From the NCBI GenBank assembly GCA_019113165.1, contig DXHV01000036.1:1-33524 (forward strand): 33,524 bases of DNA. The letters are read 5' to 3'. The notes under the pieces are model-generated. The model ran no database searches. It saw only the letters and a program-made list of their open reading frames with translations, and was not told the DNA's origin. Positions 33,197 through 33,524 of the stretch are shown in pieces. Source of the stretch: Candidatus Desulfovibrio intestinipullorum. GTDB lineage: Bacteria; Desulfobacterota; Desulfovibrionia; Desulfovibrionales; Desulfovibrionaceae. Position numbers and translations under genes: made by a program. Positions within the stretch are counted from its first letter, which is position 1, and the number at the start of each line of letters is the position of its first letter.

Positions 33197-33524
33197 GACA
33201 AAGACCTCAGGGACAGGGGACAGGGCACAGGCAGGGGGGGCACAAGGGGCATACGGATGCCTGGCGCTGTCAGCTGTCATCTGCCAGTGTCTTCCCCGAC
33301 CAGCCCCTGCCACAGTACCTGATGCGCAGAAAACGCAAAAGAATGCATGACCATTGCCTTTGTATCAGCAAAGCATGCATTTTTTTCTGACAAGGTAACT
33401 ACTCAGCTTCACAAATTCGAGCTAATATCTAGTAATTTCAAATGGTTATATTTATATTCTTACATTGGGCACCATGAGCAATCATCATGCATGTGTTAAA
33501 ATAAGCATGTGATTACAAATATTT
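33197..33524. other. Upstream region of the cluster, becoming strongly AT-rich
   Basis: These 328 bases run from the tauE start to the window edge. GC content of 33361-33524 is about 31% (51 of 164), against about 60% or more elsewhere, a marked drop. The region probably holds the promoter of the minus-strand cluster, but I could not assign -35 and -10 elements with confidence. The inverted repeat at 33342-33381 is its only clear structure. Whether the AT-rich part belongs to an adjacent mobile or acquired segment cannot be judged at the edge. Confidence 0.6.
33342..33381. promoter_or_regulatory. Nested inverted repeat upstream of tauE with CRP-type geometry
   Basis: AATGCATG (33342-33349) and CATGCATT (33374-33381) are complementary and enclose CTTTG-TATCAG-CAAAG (33358-33373), a perfect 5-6-5 inverted repeat with the geometry of CRP sites. 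A T-run (TTTTTT) follows on the plus strand, so a hairpin with intrinsic-terminator features is also possible. It lies about 145-185 bases upstream of the tauE start, a suitable place for a Crp/Fnr operator. Confidence 0.45.

Overview
The window is GC-rich bacterial chromosome. The sequence carries no 16S gene or other direct taxonomic marker. Gene content fits a Desulfovibrionales-type anaerobe, possibly a gut Desulfovibrio/Bilophila relative: a CbiK-type sirohydrochlorin cobaltochelatase, hydrogenase maturation genes hypA/hypB, an arylsulfate sulfotransferase, a TauE/SafE exporter and paired Crp/Fnr regulators. This assignment is inference. No rRNA, tRNA, CRISPR array, transposase or integrase was found.

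Left part (1-10.7 kb). A long upstream region precedes a MipA/OmpV outer-membrane protein gene, which converges across a strong bidirectional terminator on a membrane-anchored PAS/HD-GYP-like protein whose metal-binding motifs have been lost. Next on the minus strand come ruvB, ruvA (Holliday-junction helicase) and an upstream Cys-containing protein translationally coupled to ruvA. A small DUF3467-like gene and miaB (tRNA methylthiolation) read on the plus strand. They converge on an exported DsbC/DsbG-like protein without the CXXC motif and on cbiK.

Middle part (11-25.2 kb). A complete HlyD-YbhF-YbhS-YbhR type efflux operon is followed by a GNAT acetyltransferase, then rfbD overlapping crcB, and a small exported protein. 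An SPOR-domain membrane protein and an exported protein of unknown function are divergent. The minus strand then carries an exported YncE-like beta-propeller protein, hypB, hypA and a LysE/ArgO-type exporter.

Right part (25.6-33.5 kb). All genes read on the minus strand; in transcription order they are a TauE/SafE permease, two different Crp/Fnr regulators, an IT-superfamily (SLC13/ArsB-like) transporter, thioredoxin reductase, thioredoxin and arylsulfate sulfotransferase (AssT). This is the most interesting segment. AssT lacks a signal peptide and is rich in cysteine, and it sits beside a reducing thioredoxin pair rather than the oxidising DsbL/DsbI pair known from uropathogenic E. coli. The thioredoxin reductase lacks the NADPH-binding HRRxxxR motif. 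A 120-bp AT-rich patch covers the AssT active site. Palindromes with FNR-like and CRP-like geometry lie upstream of the transporter and of tauE. I propose a regulated cytoplasmic organosulfate/sulfur module. Its substrates are unknown and the linkage is inference from gene order. The right edge of the window falls to about 31% GC.
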